A stretch of DNA of 64,000 nucleotides from Cricetomys ansorgei (taxonomy: Eukaryota > Chordata > Mammalia > Rodentia > Nesomyidae), in the NCBI GenBank assembly GCA_026225945.1, contig JAMJFZ010000818.1, forward strand, positions 5,726,001 to 5,790,000. Direction: 5' to 3'. A model generated the notes under the pieces. That model saw only the letters and a program-made list of their open reading frames with translations, did not search any database and had not been told where the DNA came from. Both the position numbers and the translations under genes were made by a program. This document shows positions 1 through 11,399 of this stretch, piece by piece. Each line of letters opens with the position of its first letter. Position 1 is the stretch's first letter.

Positions 1-25
1 ACCCAAAGAGTCTAAAATCCAAGAA

Positions 26-27
<2 letters not shown>

Positions 28-64
<37 letters not shown>

Positions 65-69
65 TGTGT
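28..69. repeat. (GT)n microsatellite
   Basis: About 17 uninterrupted GT units, then a short impure TTTGTGTGTA tail. The open frame starting here is only a reading of this repeat. Confidence 0.95.
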
Positions 70-1200
70 ATGCACACACGTGCTATAATGCACAGAAGAA
101 CCACTATCATCACTGTGCATTGTATGATGGGAGTAAGTGTTGAAGGACAATGCTATTTCCTTCTGGAAGGCTGCTACGAAGTGGGCCAGGGTGCACCAGA
201 CTTGTCTAGAGTGGCTAACAACTGAAGATGACATTCGTGACACTGGCTCAAACAGCCAATCTCTTAAGGAACCGTCTGTTGAGAGAGCCATGAAGGAGAT
301 GGCGAAGCTAGTTGAAGGGCAATCATGCAAACCCATCTCCTCTAACGGTACCCACACATGAAGAAAATGAAACTCGCAGGTGTCAGCCAGCACTGCGTGT
401 GGAGAGATATGAAGGAAGAGTGTATCAGTGACAAATAGCCTAGCACAGGGAGTTGCTCTTTAAAGCCAACTTTGCCCTCATCTGAGGTATCTACTGCCAC
501 GACACATACATTTTATTTACCTTCTATATGTGTAGTACCACCAGAACAAGAACTTTGTCTACTCTGCCTGAGTGCCAACATCTATTGGGATGATATTCAA
601 GCAAATTAAGACGTCGTAGACATGCATGCACTTTCTAATTCAGTGAATAACGTTGTAGTATTTTTCTCACTCTGCTTCTTTGCCTGACAGTTTTGCTTTG
701 TGGACTCCCATCATGCTTCACTCCACTACACCCAGAAGCCACATTCTGCCTACGATCCTCCAGGAATGGCACATGAGCATCACGTCCGTAGAGATTCTGC
801 CATGTGTCACTTATTACTTTGCATGTGTCACTTGCTTGATTATTGAAATGTCGTTAGGACACATGACTGGACAGATGAAAGTGGGACCAGTGCATATGTC
901 ACCTGATAAAGACAATCTAGACTAGCTCCAGTGCAGGGTCCACTTCCCCCATCACTGCCTGGAATTCCTGTATTCACAGACCACCATGGCATTGCCAGTT
1001 TTCAGCTACCTGTTACTACTTTAAGAACATCTCTGTATCTGTTTCAGTTCCTTCTCTGATTGGTGAGTTTGATGGGTTGTCCTCCACCATGTGGTCTGTG
1101 TGTTTGTTCTCATGAGTGACATGCTCACCTCTTTCTCATTTTCCTTCATGTACTATAACCTCCCTCATGTTTTTAAATTGCACCGTGGTATTTTATATTT
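70..1200. other. unique sequence, no gene seen
   Basis: No repeat family or gene recognised. Short open frames (74 and 81 codons) are present on the plus strand, but they match nothing I know and are of chance length. Confidence 0.5.
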
Positions 1201-1412
1201 TTGAAGATTTCTTTTATGTGCACAAATGTCTTGCCTGCACGTATGTGTGTATGACGTGCATGCCTGGTGCCGATGGAGGTCAGAAGGGAGTGCTGGATCC
1301 CCTGAAACCAGACTTACAGATGGTTGTAAACCACCTCATAGATGCTGGGAACCAAACCTGGATCCTCCGCAAGAGCAACAAATTCTCTTAACTGCTAATC
1401 CATCTCTCAAGC
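1201..1412 (-). mobile_element. B3 SINE (B2 superfamily), antisense
   Basis: On the plus strand the copy reads as a reversed tRNA-derived B3: a TG-rich 3' tail region, then GGAGGTCAGAAGGGAG, then GATGCTGGGAACCAAAC and the terminal reverse complement of the promoter head (ACTGCTAATCCATCTCT). It is diverged. The 91- and 84-codon frames here are shadows of the SINE. Confidence 0.85.
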
Positions 1413-1818
1413 TCATCTCATGGAGTTCTGAACACAGACCTGGTCAGTCATCTCTCATCCGGGCATCTGCCCATCTGTAACAGTTGCGTTCTTTGTGTCA
1501 TTGCAGACATCTGTAATTCTGATATCAAATCAATCATTTTTCCCATGAAAAACCCTCACAGGTTTATTGAGTTCTTAAAAAATAGATTAAAAGTTTGAGG
1601 CTGAATTTTAAAGATTGATTTAGAAGAAAACCATGTCTTTTAAACAGTATTCCCAAGAGAGTAACTGTACTCCCCTCGTTAGATCTTTGCCTTTCATCAA
1701 ATTGTAGTTTTCTAAGGTTTGTGCATTATGGTTCAAGGGTACGATACCGTTTGCATTGACACCGAGTGGCATTTTATGCTTTATCACATTTTAAAAATTC
1801 AGGAATAACAGTCTTCTT
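1413..1818. other. unique AT-rich spacer
   Basis: No gene or repeat recognised between two antisense B3 SINEs. Confidence 0.5.
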
Positions 1819-2006
1819 AAGATTTTAATTTTATGCGTCTGCTTGTGTGTGCCCTTTGTGCGGTGGGTCCACGGAGGCCAGAAGAGGGTGTCTGATCACC
1901 TGGAACAACTGTAAGTTGTTGTAAGCATCTGACGTGGGTGCTGGGAACCAAACTATGGTCTAAGAAAAGCAAGCCCTCTTACCTGCTGAGCCTTCTGTCT
2001 ACCCAC
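1819..2006 (-). mobile_element. B3 SINE, antisense
   Basis: A second antisense B3 copy. GGAGGCCAGAAGAGGGTG and GGTGCTGGGAACCAAAC are diagnostic, followed by CCTGCTGAGCC from the reversed A-box region. Confidence 0.85.
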
Positions 2007-2029
2007 AATCCTTCAACTAACATTTTGCT

Positions 2030-2092
2030 TTTCCATGGAACTGAGGACTGAACTCAGTAAGAACGCCAGTAAGCTATATATCCTCAGCCATG
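2030..2092 (-). mobile_element. short ID/B4-like SINE fragment, antisense
   Basis: GAGGACTGAACTCAG and GCTATATATCCTCAGCC resemble the reversed B box and A box of an ID or B4 head. The fragment is short and decayed, so the call is tentative. Confidence 0.4.
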
Positions 2093-2869
2093 ACATTGGT
2101 TCTCGTGAATCGATATTGAAATAAATGCCATCACACCCCTTAGTTCTAGCAACCAGTTATTCAATTATGTTGGCTATGATAACCATATCTTCTATAAGCA
2201 ATTATAATTATCACTGCCTTTCAATCCTCGCACCTATTAGTTCTTTTTCTTCCTGTAGCACATTGGTCATCACATAGATGCTACGGAATCCAGTGGTAGA
2301 GATGAAGAGCAATAGGTAGAAGAGACTTCAGATGAGACCCCCAGACCCCACTCATCCCCACCTCCACTTGACTGGTTCTAAGTAGTAAGCACGGCATGTC
2401 CGAGGTTCCTTCGTAGGCAAGGGTCCAGGTACACGTTAGGATCTAGCAATTGAATATGCTCTCCAGGGAGCTGGGAGATGGAAATAGAGTGAAGGCCATT
2501 TCCCCGCTCCAGGGGATGGTGGGAAGCAAGTCTAGAGATACACGTGTGTTTGTGTGGCTGAACCTTAGACTCCAGCATCTAGTTACTCTAGTGACAGCAG
2601 TAGCATTGTCCTGTGCCCTAGACTATAATATCTACAGGGTGTGATCCTGTAGACACCAGTCCTCCACCTCAAACCTGCTTCTCTAAACCTCCCGTCATTA
2701 GGTAGCTGAACCACAATGTTATACCCTTATATACACCTTTAAAATCTAGATTCACTGTCCATAAGAGGAAACGGTGGCTGGTGCCAGTATACTTGCTGGC
2801 TGCTAATATCAGGAGTAATGTTCCTAAAATTCCTCCATCAAGTGGTCTTTGATAAACTTCTTGGCATTT
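2093..2869. other. unique sequence, no gene seen
   Basis: No repeat or gene recognised. The open frames on both strands (up to 66 codons) overlap each other and look like chance. Confidence 0.5.
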
Positions 2870-3215
2870 AACCCCTGTTGTAGAAGTTTATTTTTAGTTA
2901 TGTATAAAATAATTATTTTCTGCACTGTTGGGTGAGGGGCTGCCTAGGTCTAGGCATTTTGTTTTGTCTGCACGTGTTGGATTTATGTGGGGGATGTTTG
3001 ATTGCTCAGGATCTGCACGAGCTATCAGTAGAACATTTGAGGAGTTCTGAATCAATAAAAACACCTGAACTCAGATTCTCAGGGTTCCACTGTCCAGTAT
3101 GGCACTGGCCAGGGTGGCGGTTTCCTCTGCTGAGGTCTGGCAGGGTTTACACTTATGAATATGCTTCTGTGTCTTCTTTGTGAGCCTACACAGTAGATAT
3201 ACTGCTACAAACCCC
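2870..3215 (+). mobile_element. solo LTR, class II-like (ERVK type), copy 1
   Basis: A 334-bp LTR at 2876-3209 begins TGTTGTAG and ends GCTACA, that is, with TG...CA termini. It is flanked by a perfect 6-bp duplication AACCCC (2870-2875 and 3210-3215). A polyadenylation hexamer AATAAA lies at 3054-3059, which sets the plus orientation. A second copy sits at 4882-5216. A 6-bp duplication is typical of class II (ERVK/IAP/mys-type) integrases. There is no internal region, so it is a solo LTR formed by recombination. I cannot name the family. Confidence 0.85.
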
Positions 3216-3689
3216 TAAGGAAGTATCTGCTCTAATTTGTCAGTATCTGATTCTCCTGAGTCCCAAACAGGTGCTGAATTTTGCTTTTCCAGGCCTGATT
3301 GAGAGCCATGTGTCTGTCACTCTTTGAATTTGCAGTATTACAATAGCAGATTTTCTGATCAAGGTTTTCAGTAGCTTTATTGAACAAGCAGGACACCTTC
3401 CTATTTTCTATATGGAATAGCTGCTAACAGATAGGAATTGAGCCTTTTTTAAAGAGTGTAATAGACGAGTCTAAACAATTTGCTCTGGGGTCTATGATTA
3501 GGGAAATCTTTTCCTTCTATCTCCATTCCTGTTCGATGTGTAAATCTAATCATGCTCTTTCTTATGATAATCGTGCATGTCACTTTCCATCCACATTGGT
3601 AGCATATGTTTGTCCCAGCAGTCTTTAAATCCTCTGGAACTGCCTTGGTCTAGAACTATATCCTCGGTGTTATGCCATATTTTATTTTA
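3216..3689. other. unsorted AT-rich sequence
   Basis: No gene seen. The stretch leads into an antisense L1M-like segment and may itself be decayed L1, but I cannot support that. Confidence 0.4.
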
Positions 3690-4437
3690 GCCTATCTTCT
3701 CTTTCTAGTTGATTGTATTCAGCTTCTGAAGATCAAGGTCGGCCTCCACCACCCACCACACTGTTCAATGCTTTTCTGAACTCATTGCTTCTACACTAAC
3801 CTTTGTTATTTATTTCCTTGTTGTTGTTGGTTGGGTTTATTTTTTGGGAGGGGGTACTCCTTGTTAGTCTTATGTTTTGTTTCACATTTTAATCCTTTAC
3901 TGTTAACTGTACACAGAACATAACCCCCGCTTTAAGCACCGACTGAATCATACCCCCCAGTTCTGACATTTCATTTGATTTCATTCTGAAAATACAGTAA
4001 TTTCATTTTTATCTTTTTTACCCGAAGGGTTATTGAGCCTTATTTAATTTGCAGCTGTAAGAGTTGATGGGACTGTCATTTTGTTAGTAATTTTTCTGTT
4101 GTTCTGCACTGAAAGAATCCTCTGGTTAGAATCATTTTCATCTCTGGGAATTATTTGAGTCTCCCTCTCTGGCATGCACATGAATTTGCTTACTATCCAG
4201 TATGAGCTCGGGACATAAATAATTTGTTTGCTACGTATATAGTTTTTGAAATTTTGAAATAGTTCAAGCTTATTAGTCATGTTGATAACCTCCTCACCCC
4301 TGCTTACTTGGGGTGCGGGATTTATGATTTTAGAGCAGCATGTTAGGAAATCTTCAAACAAAGTTGACTGTATCCATGGAATTCTGCCATTGTGGCTGCT
4401 GTATTTGGGGGCTATATTATAGACGCTTCCTACTTCC
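3690..4437 (-). mobile_element. ancient L1 (L1M-type) ORF2 remnant, antisense, part 1
   Basis: The plus strand carries the reverse complement of L1 ORF2. The segment around 3925-4080 (tttaagcaccgac, then cgaagggttattgagcc, tttaatttgcagctg and cattttgttagtaattttt) follows the known order of the L1M antisense. It is full of stops and indels, so no coding potential remains. It appears to resume near 4549 after a B1 insertion. Confidence 0.65.
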
Positions 4438-4548
4438 TTTTGTTTTGAGATAAGGTTTCTTGATGCAGCCTAGACCATCCTGGAGTCTCTCACTCTCCTG
4501 CCTTAACCTCCAGAGGCCTGGGATTAAAGGTGTGTACTGACTGATACC
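4438..4548 (-). mobile_element. B1 SINE, antisense, internally deleted
   Basis: TTTTGAGATAAGGTTTCTTG is the reversed B1 3' end and CTGGGATTAAAGGTGTGTAC the reversed 5' end. The middle is shortened relative to a 135-bp B1. It lies inside the antisense L1M segment. Confidence 0.85.
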
Positions 4549-4655
4549 AATGTTTCTAGTGGCTACATGGCTGTATCTTGATGCTCCTTTATGAATATCT
4601 AATATTTCCTTTGTCCATTATTATGTATTGAAGTCTCTACTACTTATTGGTTCAT
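4549..4655 (-). mobile_element. L1M ORF2 remnant, antisense, part 2
   Basis: TATTGAAGTCTCTACTA resembles the antisense L1M block that follows the part seen upstream, so the B1 probably split one L1M copy. The segment is short and diverged. Confidence 0.45.
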
Positions 4656-4795
4656 ATTTTTGAAGCAAAGTATTGCTGTGTTGCCCCAGCTGCCCTGGAA
4701 CACATTGTGTAGACCAGGCTAGCCTCAAACTCACAGTGTTGGGCTTCTGCCTCCTGGGTGCTAGGGTTAAATGTATTCACCAACACAACAGGCAT
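4656..4795 (-). mobile_element. B1 SINE, antisense
   Basis: GTAGACCAGGCTAGCCTCAA and CTGGGTGCTAGGGTTAAATG are the reversed B1 body and 5' end. Substitutions throughout mark an old copy. Confidence 0.85.
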
Positions 4796-4875
4796 TTTTC
4801 AACTTTTTAAAAGATAACTTACATCTTCTTTTTCACACTGTCTGAGAATGACTCCTAATAAATAACTCACTGATT

Positions 4876-5222
4876 ATATATTGCTGTAGAAGTTTGTCTT
4901 TAGTTATGTATAAAATAATTGTCTTGTGCACTGTTGGGTGAGGGTCTGCCTAGGCCTTGGCGTTTTGCATTGTCTGCACGTGTTGGACTTATATGGGGGA
5001 TGTTTGACTGATCATTATCTGCACATGCTATCAACAGAACACCTGAGGAGTTCTGAATAGATAAAAAGCATCTGACTTCAGAAGCCTGGGGCTCCACTGT
5101 CCAGTACGGCACTGGCCAGGATGGTGGTTCCCTCTGCTGAGTCTGGCAGGGGCTTGCACCTATGAAAATGCATCCATCTCTCCCTTGTTGAGCCCACACA
5201 GTGGCTAACTACAACAATATAT
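4876..5222 (+). mobile_element. solo LTR, class II-like (ERVK type), copy 2
   Basis: A 335-bp LTR at 4882-5216 begins TGCTGTAG and ends ACAACA, with a 6-bp duplication ATATAT on both sides (4876-4881 and 5217-5222). It aligns end to end with the LTR at 2876-3209, roughly four-fifths identical by eye, for example across GTGCACTGTTGGGTGAGG and GAGGAGTTCTGAAT. The AATAAA of copy 1 is altered here to AGATAAA. The different flanking duplication shows a separate insertion, not the other end of one provirus. Confidence 0.82.
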
Positions 5223-5504
5223 TGCTATTCCTGCAATATTAGGACTTCCATTCATTTGCTTTCCATTTTCTACCTGTCCCTCAGGTCCACCCTTCTGCAC
5301 TCTCATTTCCCCTCCTCCCAAGTCCCAGTGACTCCCACTCCATGGAATATTGCTGAAACAGTCTAGCAATTTGGCTCTGGGGCCTTTGCACGTGTTCTCT
5401 CTTTGCTTTGGTCCTTGGTTTCTTTCACCGTAGTACCTCCTCTCCTAAAGCTCATTGCTTTTTCCTGTCACACTAGAGGATTTTCTCCCAACATGTGTTC
5501 ACAC
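5223..5504. other. unique sequence
   Basis: Pyrimidine-rich on the plus strand (tcccctcctcccaag). No gene or repeat recognised. Confidence 0.5.
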
Positions 5505-5673
5505 AGTTGTTGTTTATGTAGCTGAGGAAAACCTAAAACTCCCCATGTTCTACCTCCACCACTCAGTTGCTGGGTTACCAGAGAGTATCAATGGGAATTG
5601 TGAATGTGGTGCTAAGGATGGAACCCATGCACACTAGGTATGCACTCTATCAACTGAGCCACACCCCCATCCC
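5505..5673 (-). mobile_element. B4 SINE (ID head plus B1-like tail), antisense
   Basis: A reversed B1-like part (TTGCTGGGTTACCAG) is followed by a reversed ID-like head (GGTGCTAAGGATGGAACCCA, CTATCAACTGAGCCACACCC). That order defines the B4 dimer. Confidence 0.8.
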
Positions 5674-7837
5674 TCTGCATGGTCTTTATAAGGTTTATAC
5701 AAGTTGGGGTACAGATGCATCTCGGCTTGAATGACAGTTCACCTGGAAACAAGATCCAAGACTGCAGAGAAACAAAGGTTCCCCTACTAGCTGTGAAATC
5801 CTTATTGCTACTGAGCCACAGACGGAGAAATAGCAAACATATGAATTTCCATGTGATGTACATCTTTAAACACCTGCTCTCAGGAAGCTGTTCCCAGACT
5901 CTCAGGTTGCCCCAGGGTTGCCCTCCTCAGTTTGCAGGTGTCCTCTTCTCTGCCCACAGAAGCTCTGGCTGCCTGCAGTGGCCTGGGGGCTCCTGAGGGC
6001 ATTGCCCTTAGTTCTTGGCATTCATAGCTCCTTCTAGCTTTTACACTTTCCCAGGAGCTAATATGGGTTACCTAGTCACTGTCTTGGCTGAGACTGAATT
6101 TCGACACCAGTTTCTGCATCGAAAGATGATATGCATCTGAGTATTTCCTGTGATGAGCAGAAAAGGAAAAAAAACCTGCCCCTTTAAAGGTAGGGGTTCA
6201 ATGTGGGTTAGCAGGTTGTTTTTGGCAAGTACAAAGTATGTTCTCAATGGCTGGCAATGTAGTCTAACTCTACTAGGAATGATTTTTCACAAGGGTGCTA
6301 CACAGACTCCTAACAGTCCAGTGCAACTGAAAGGCAATTGCTGGCTCTAAGCGGCACCATGGGACACAAGGCATGCATTCTGTCCTAGCCAAAGCCCACG
6401 ACAAACCTGCAAGCTGGTGACCGCGTGGACATGAAATGCTCACTGTAGGTAAACCCTATTTCCCCTCACTACTGAGTTTGTCAGCCTAGCCCACTTTACT
6501 TAAACAAGAAAAAGAAGAAGACATGGATGTAAAAAGAAAACTTGGAAAAGAATGTAAAATATTCATAACTTACAACCATATAAATAATCCATAACCAGAG
6601 AGACTTAACTCAGTTTGCTTGTTGGAGACAATATATTGTGGAGGGGAACATAGGCCTTTTGTAGTGTGGCATCGGTTAGCATCTCCTGAAGCTTCAGAGA
6701 GCAAACATGAGAGCCATCATAGCCCACACGGGGAGAGAGTAAGTCAAGTTGCTGCATTCAAATGTGGGGACCAAGGCTTGATTCAGAAGTGACTGATTGA
6801 GCACTTCTTATAAATGATAGTAGCTACCACTTAGGAAAGTAAGTACCAAGCATCCTGGCTAGCATTAATCTCCATAAAATTAGTCCTGCAAGGTTCCTAC
6901 TATCAGCCATGCTCACCATGGCTAACGGACTAGCACATCCGCACGATGGAGAAGTGACTCTAGGAGAGAAAGCACCTCATCTCTACAAGGCTCCATCCAG
7001 AGCGACATGGCAGACAGACATTTGGGAGTGTGGCATTTCTGACTCAGGGTTGGTGTACTATCCTGGAGCCTAGAAGTAGACATGAGGATGAGGGTGAGGG
7101 TGGGGGCGGCTCCAAGAAGAGTGTGGGGATAGAAAAGAGATGATAAGCCAATGGGGACAGGGATAGAGAGAGATGCCTAGCACCCTCTCACCATACCTGT
7201 AGATACAGTGACGGCTGGCGGCAGGGAGCCTTATTCAACATATGAGACATGTTAGGCATCTGTGAAGAAAAGAAACAAACTGGGAAAGGAGGTTGCATTG
7301 GGGCGAGGTCTGGCACGTGAAAGATTAGAAGACCTCACTGAAAATGTGAGCTGGGATGAAGATCCCATGGGGCAAACGCAGGAGTTAGCCACTGAGATAT
7401 CCGAGGAAAGGGAAATCTGTTCTGGGAGAGGGGAGAAAGAAATGTCACACCCCAAATCCATGGCAGCTCAGGGAGGATGAGCAGCAAGGTCACATGGGTT
7501 AGACAAGGAGAGCAGTGTCCGGGGTGTGGGCAGAGGAGGACTCAGGCAGAGAGGGAGGATGTGTGCTCCAGAAGCCATGCCCGATGCAAGAATGTTATTT
7601 TGAAGGTCAATGCATACAACAGGTTAAGCTGCAGTAACAGTGAGTAAGTCGTGACAGAACTCAGGACGCCCCTCCAGACACCATCGGGAGCTTTTCCAAA
7701 TACCCTGGATGCAAAGCACGGTAAGAAAAGGCAGGCCAGCGACGACTCGAAACCCTCCTCCCAGCACCCCAGGTAAACGGGGAGGATAGAATTGCTTTTT
7801 AAATGTTTTTAAAGGTGAATTTAGGCACGAGGGAAAT
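5674..7837. other. unique sequence, no gene seen
   Basis: About 2.2 kb without a recognised repeat. Open frames (105, 66 and 72 codons) occur on both strands without homology I recognise. A purine-rich zone is seen near 7080-7180. Confidence 0.5.
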
Positions 7838-7912
7838 GGATAGGGATGTAGCTCAGAGGTAGGGCGAATGCCCAGAGTTCACAAGGCTCTGGTGTGCAAT
7901 CTCCAGGATGAA
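7838..7912 (+). mobile_element. ID-like SINE
   Basis: GGGATGTAGCTCAGAGGTAG is an ID/B4 A-box head. The B-box region is degraded, and an A-rich stretch follows the head, as expected of a retroposed SINE. Confidence 0.7.
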
Positions 7913-8030
7913 AAAAAACGAGTAAAAAAATAAAAAGGAAAAGGAGGGTAAAGAAGAAGATAGATAGAAGAGGAGATAAAGGAGGGGAGAAGGAAAGAGG
8001 AGAGACAGGGGAGGGGGGAAGAGAAGTGGG
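7913..8030. repeat. purine-rich A/G tract
   Basis: Almost only A and G on the plus strand over about 115 bp, continuing from the A-rich end of the ID-like SINE. The 132-codon minus-strand frame here is a low-complexity shadow. Confidence 0.8.
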
Positions 8031-8414
8031 GTGCATGGATTTGGATGCCAGCCATATATAGATGGGGCTTCCGTGGAAAGTAATTAGTTGGACACTTGTG
8101 CTTCTCAAAAGCAAAACAAGGCCCCCCAGGGATCTGCTAGCTGGAGGCCTTCCGCACATTCTAAAGAAGCACATTATGTTATGATGAATACCATTTAAAA
8201 TAATTTTGTGATAAAACAAACATTCCTAATATGAAGGCGAATTCAGGCCCCGAACGAGTTTTTGAAGATAAAACAGCAGACTTCAAAGCCAGGCAGTGGC
8301 AGGCTACTGTGCAAGTTCCTCCCTGGTCTCCCGGGGCTGTCCATTTCTCTCTTCTGCCGATACCAGTCGTCCCCAGGTCTTCCAAGTTCTGAGAGCTCAG
8401 GACTTTTTAAGTTC
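8031..8414. other. unique sequence
   Basis: No gene or repeat recognised. Confidence 0.5.
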
Positions 8415-8532
8415 ATTCTACATCAATCACCTGGAAACATTTATTGAGTGTAGAATGATGTGCCAGGAGGTGGGGAGAGAGGGGTTAACAAAACATAACC
8501 CCAGTCCCTGTGAAGTCCCTCACTGGATACTC
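8415..8532 (-). mobile_element. L2 3' end, antisense
   Basis: ACATTTATTGAGTGTAGAAT, then ATGTGCCAGGAGGTGGGG and ACCCCAGTCCCTGTGAAG follow the reverse complement of the L2 3' terminus (aataaatgtt, tggcacat, then the balance of the 3' UTR). Confidence 0.65.
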
Positions 8533-9501
8533 ACTGGAGACTAAGCTCACCTGCACTTGGTTTTGTTTGGGTGTTTATTTCAAAAGAAAAAAAAGCAGCG
8601 TCGTCTTCATGTGCACTGTGAAGTTCAAACGTTTATGACTGGAAACTGTTTAGGAATTCTAAGCAGACATACAGTGAGCCGAGTAGACACTGAAGAGCTT
8701 CAGGCAGGTAAAGTAACAGCCATCGCAGGACACTTGAAGATGGGGCAGGAAAGAGTCTGGATGAATGAGTACATCGGGCACAGAGCTGAGCTAGCTCATA
8801 AGTGAACTGGCCCTAAATCAAAACTTAAAGCATGCTTTTTTTTTTTTTCATTGTATGATCAAAAAAAAGGGAGAGGAAAAAAACATGAAAATTCTTTGAC
8901 AAGAAAGGTCTTTTTCCTGGAGCTGGAGCATGGCCCTCCCTGTGGATCCTTGCAGAAGCCATGATGGGTAACAGAGTGGACAGCACTCACAGACACTATT
9001 TTACAGAGACCGTGGCGTTGTTCACATGGACGCTTCCTGCGGTGGTGAGCTATAAAGCCAGACAGCCTTTCGGCAAGCTACTCAATTCTAAAATCCTTGT
9101 GAGGGTCACTCGTCCACACTGGGATTGTGTTTCCAGGTGTACGTATTGCTTTTACAATAGTAAAAATATCTGTCAGAGGTAGGCTTGCCATCTGAGTTAC
9201 AAACAGCGCTGAGGAAAGTGCTTTCAGTGGGAGCATGCCTGCTTCAGATTTTCCTTCTACTTTCATGCCTTAAGTTTTATAAAATATATTTCATAAATGA
9301 CTGGAAGTTTTAAAACATTCAGCTATACATTCTAATGCCCATTGTCAAAAGGCTTCTTTCAAACAATCTTAGTGATGTGACCTTGAATAGGTTGGGGAAA
9401 AATAAAATAAAAAACAAAAAAAAATGAATTTGGAGTGGAGTACATTTTTATTTAGTAAAACACATATTTATAACATACAAACATTACTGCTTATTTAAAT
9501 G
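8533..9501. other. unique sequence with short poly-T and poly-A runs
   Basis: A T11 run near 8838 and A-rich runs near 8861-8882 and 9400-9424 are the only structure seen. No gene. Confidence 0.5.
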
Positions 9502-9672
9502 TTTTTCTTTTTTCTTTTTTTTTTTTTTTTGGTCTGAGGCCTTTTGATTGTGTGTTTGACACAATAGCAATCTATAGCCAAGCCTGACTTCGTACTCACA
9601 AAGTAGCCCAGTGATCTTCCTCCTTCCAGCTCCTGGATGCTGAGGTTACAGGCATGAGCCATCAGGCCCAAC
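9502..9672 (-). mobile_element. B1-type SINE, antisense, with poly-T
   Basis: A T-rich tract marks the reversed A tail. The body reads CAAAGTAGCCCAGTGATCTT, then GGATGCTGAGGTTACAGGCA, the reversed B1 5' end. It is strongly diverged and carries an unusual internal segment, so it may be an early B1 or a B4 relative. Confidence 0.7.
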
Positions 9673-9965
9673 TTGAATAATTTTTGATAATCTCTAATAG
9701 ATTATCTCATAGATTGATTATCAACAGATTCTAATAAGGGAAAATTCTATAGACATCAAAAGCTATCACAAGTATACCCTAAAAATCATAAGCACCTTCA
9801 TGATTTAACATGGGGATGGATAAAGGTAGCCGGGAACAGTTGCTAGCCATGCATGGCACATAAATGCCCATTCCTCTCCCTACTCTACCCAGCAAAACTC
9901 TGCCCTGGGTTCATAAGGCTCTTTTGGGCTTTTGCCCATGGCCTGGATAGAGAGGATCCTCCTCA
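9673..9965. other. unique AT-rich spacer
   Basis: No gene or repeat recognised. Short inverted motifs (taatagattatctcatagattgatta) occur near 9695-9720. Confidence 0.45.
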
Positions 9966-10365
9966 TGCTAGCTAGTTCTATGTCAAATTGATACAAGCTC
10001 AAGTTATCTGAAAGGATGGAACATCAATTGAAAAAAAGTCTCCATAAATCTGGCTGTAAAGAATTTCTTAATTAGTGATTAAGGGGATGGGTCCAGCCCA
10101 CCGTAGGTGATGTCATCCCTGAACTGGTGGTCCTAGGTTCTATAAGACAGCAGACTGAGCAGGCCATGAGGAGCAAGCCAATAAGCAGCACCCTTCCATT
10201 GTGTCTTCATTAGTTCCTGCCTCCTGGTTTCATCCTTGCTTGAGTACCTGCCCACCCTGCTTTTGATGAACAGTGATAGGGAAGTATAAGTCAAATAAAC
10301 CCCTTTTGTCCCTAAGCTGCTTTTGGTCATGGTGTTTCATCCCAATAATAGCAACCCTTACTTCC
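9966..10365 (+). mobile_element. ORR1 LTR (ERVL-MaLR), sense
   Basis: The ORR1 landmarks appear in order: a TCAAATTGATACAAGCT-type start, CTTAATTAGTGATTAAGG, GTCCAGCCCACCGTAGGTGA, TATAAGACAGCAGACTGAGC, the polyadenylation region AAATAAACCCC, then GCTTTTGGTCATGGTGTTTC. It is essentially full length. No clean target duplication could be seen. Confidence 0.85.
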
Positions 10366-11399
10366 CCTTCCTTCTTATTGAGGCCTGTGAAGACCCTGGA
10401 GATCATCAGTGATACCACTGCAAACAGTATGTACAACAAAGCCCAAAACTTGGGAAGAATACAATATCAGAGACAGAAATAAAGAGAGCATGTCCCAACT
10501 CTGAGCAGCAGAGATCTCCTGTTCTTTCTAGAAATACCTTTAAACAACAGCCAACTACAACATCCTCACAAAGTACCTTCCATTTTGCCCAAGCAATTCC
10601 TGTGGTTATATGAAAAGAAATGGCATATGAAATTCCCATTTCTATAAAACGCTCTGGCAACCACATTACCCATTTCGTTACAGTCCCACCTAACAAGACA
10701 TGTCTAGCTTGTGACACTTTGGTGACTTTAAGTATCAATACTTAATGAAATTTTCAAACCATCAGAGAGAAACAAGAACCTTTCCTCTTGAAAATCAGAA
10801 AATTATTGATATTGATTTTTTATATTGATCTTTAGCAATAAAGAAAAAAATTACTTTTCTTTACATATTACATATCTTTCTTTATTCATATATCTATGTA
10901 ATTTCAATGTGAGGGAGGGAGGGCAGAGGGGAGAAAGAGAGAGAAAGAGAGATTGATGGGGCATTGGTCCAAAAGCACATCCCTACTTCAATACCCAATC
11001 CAGAGATACACAAATCCCTCATAAAAAATGGCATAGAATTTGCACATAATTAGTATACACTCTCCTTCATATTTTAAATCATTCTACACTGTGATACCAA
11101 ACACAATGTAAATTTCATGTACATAGTTGTTAAACTATAATGGTTAGAGAAAAATAAGGGCTCAAAAAAAGTTGGCTTATGTTCAATATATAGGTCTTTT
11201 CCCTGTATATTTTCAATCCATGGTTGGCTAAATACAAGGACACAGAATCTGACAATAGAGAAGGCTGATAACAGGAGACCCAGAGTGTCCTTTACTCAGT
11301 TACCCTAAGCAGTAAAATTCTGCATGACTACACTACAGTGGTGACCGGGATTTGACACAGGCACAATACATTTTCTTTACTCCGATTCCCCGGTGTGGC
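10366..11399. other. unique AT-rich sequence
   Basis: No gene recognised. A GA-rich stretch (gggagggagggcagagggg followed by GA repeats) lies at about 10912-10952. The 110-codon minus-strand frame at 10406-10738 matches nothing I know. Confidence 0.5.

Noticed and set aside
137..361. 74-codon frame with a faint look of a pogo/Tigger transposase C-terminal region
   Set aside because: The likeness is to a few residues only, with no DDE motif or terminal inverted repeats found.
2870..5222. a single small provirus with two LTRs
   Set aside because: Each LTR has its own different 6-bp flanking duplication, and the DNA between them is L1M, B1 and unsorted sequence with no retroviral internal region.
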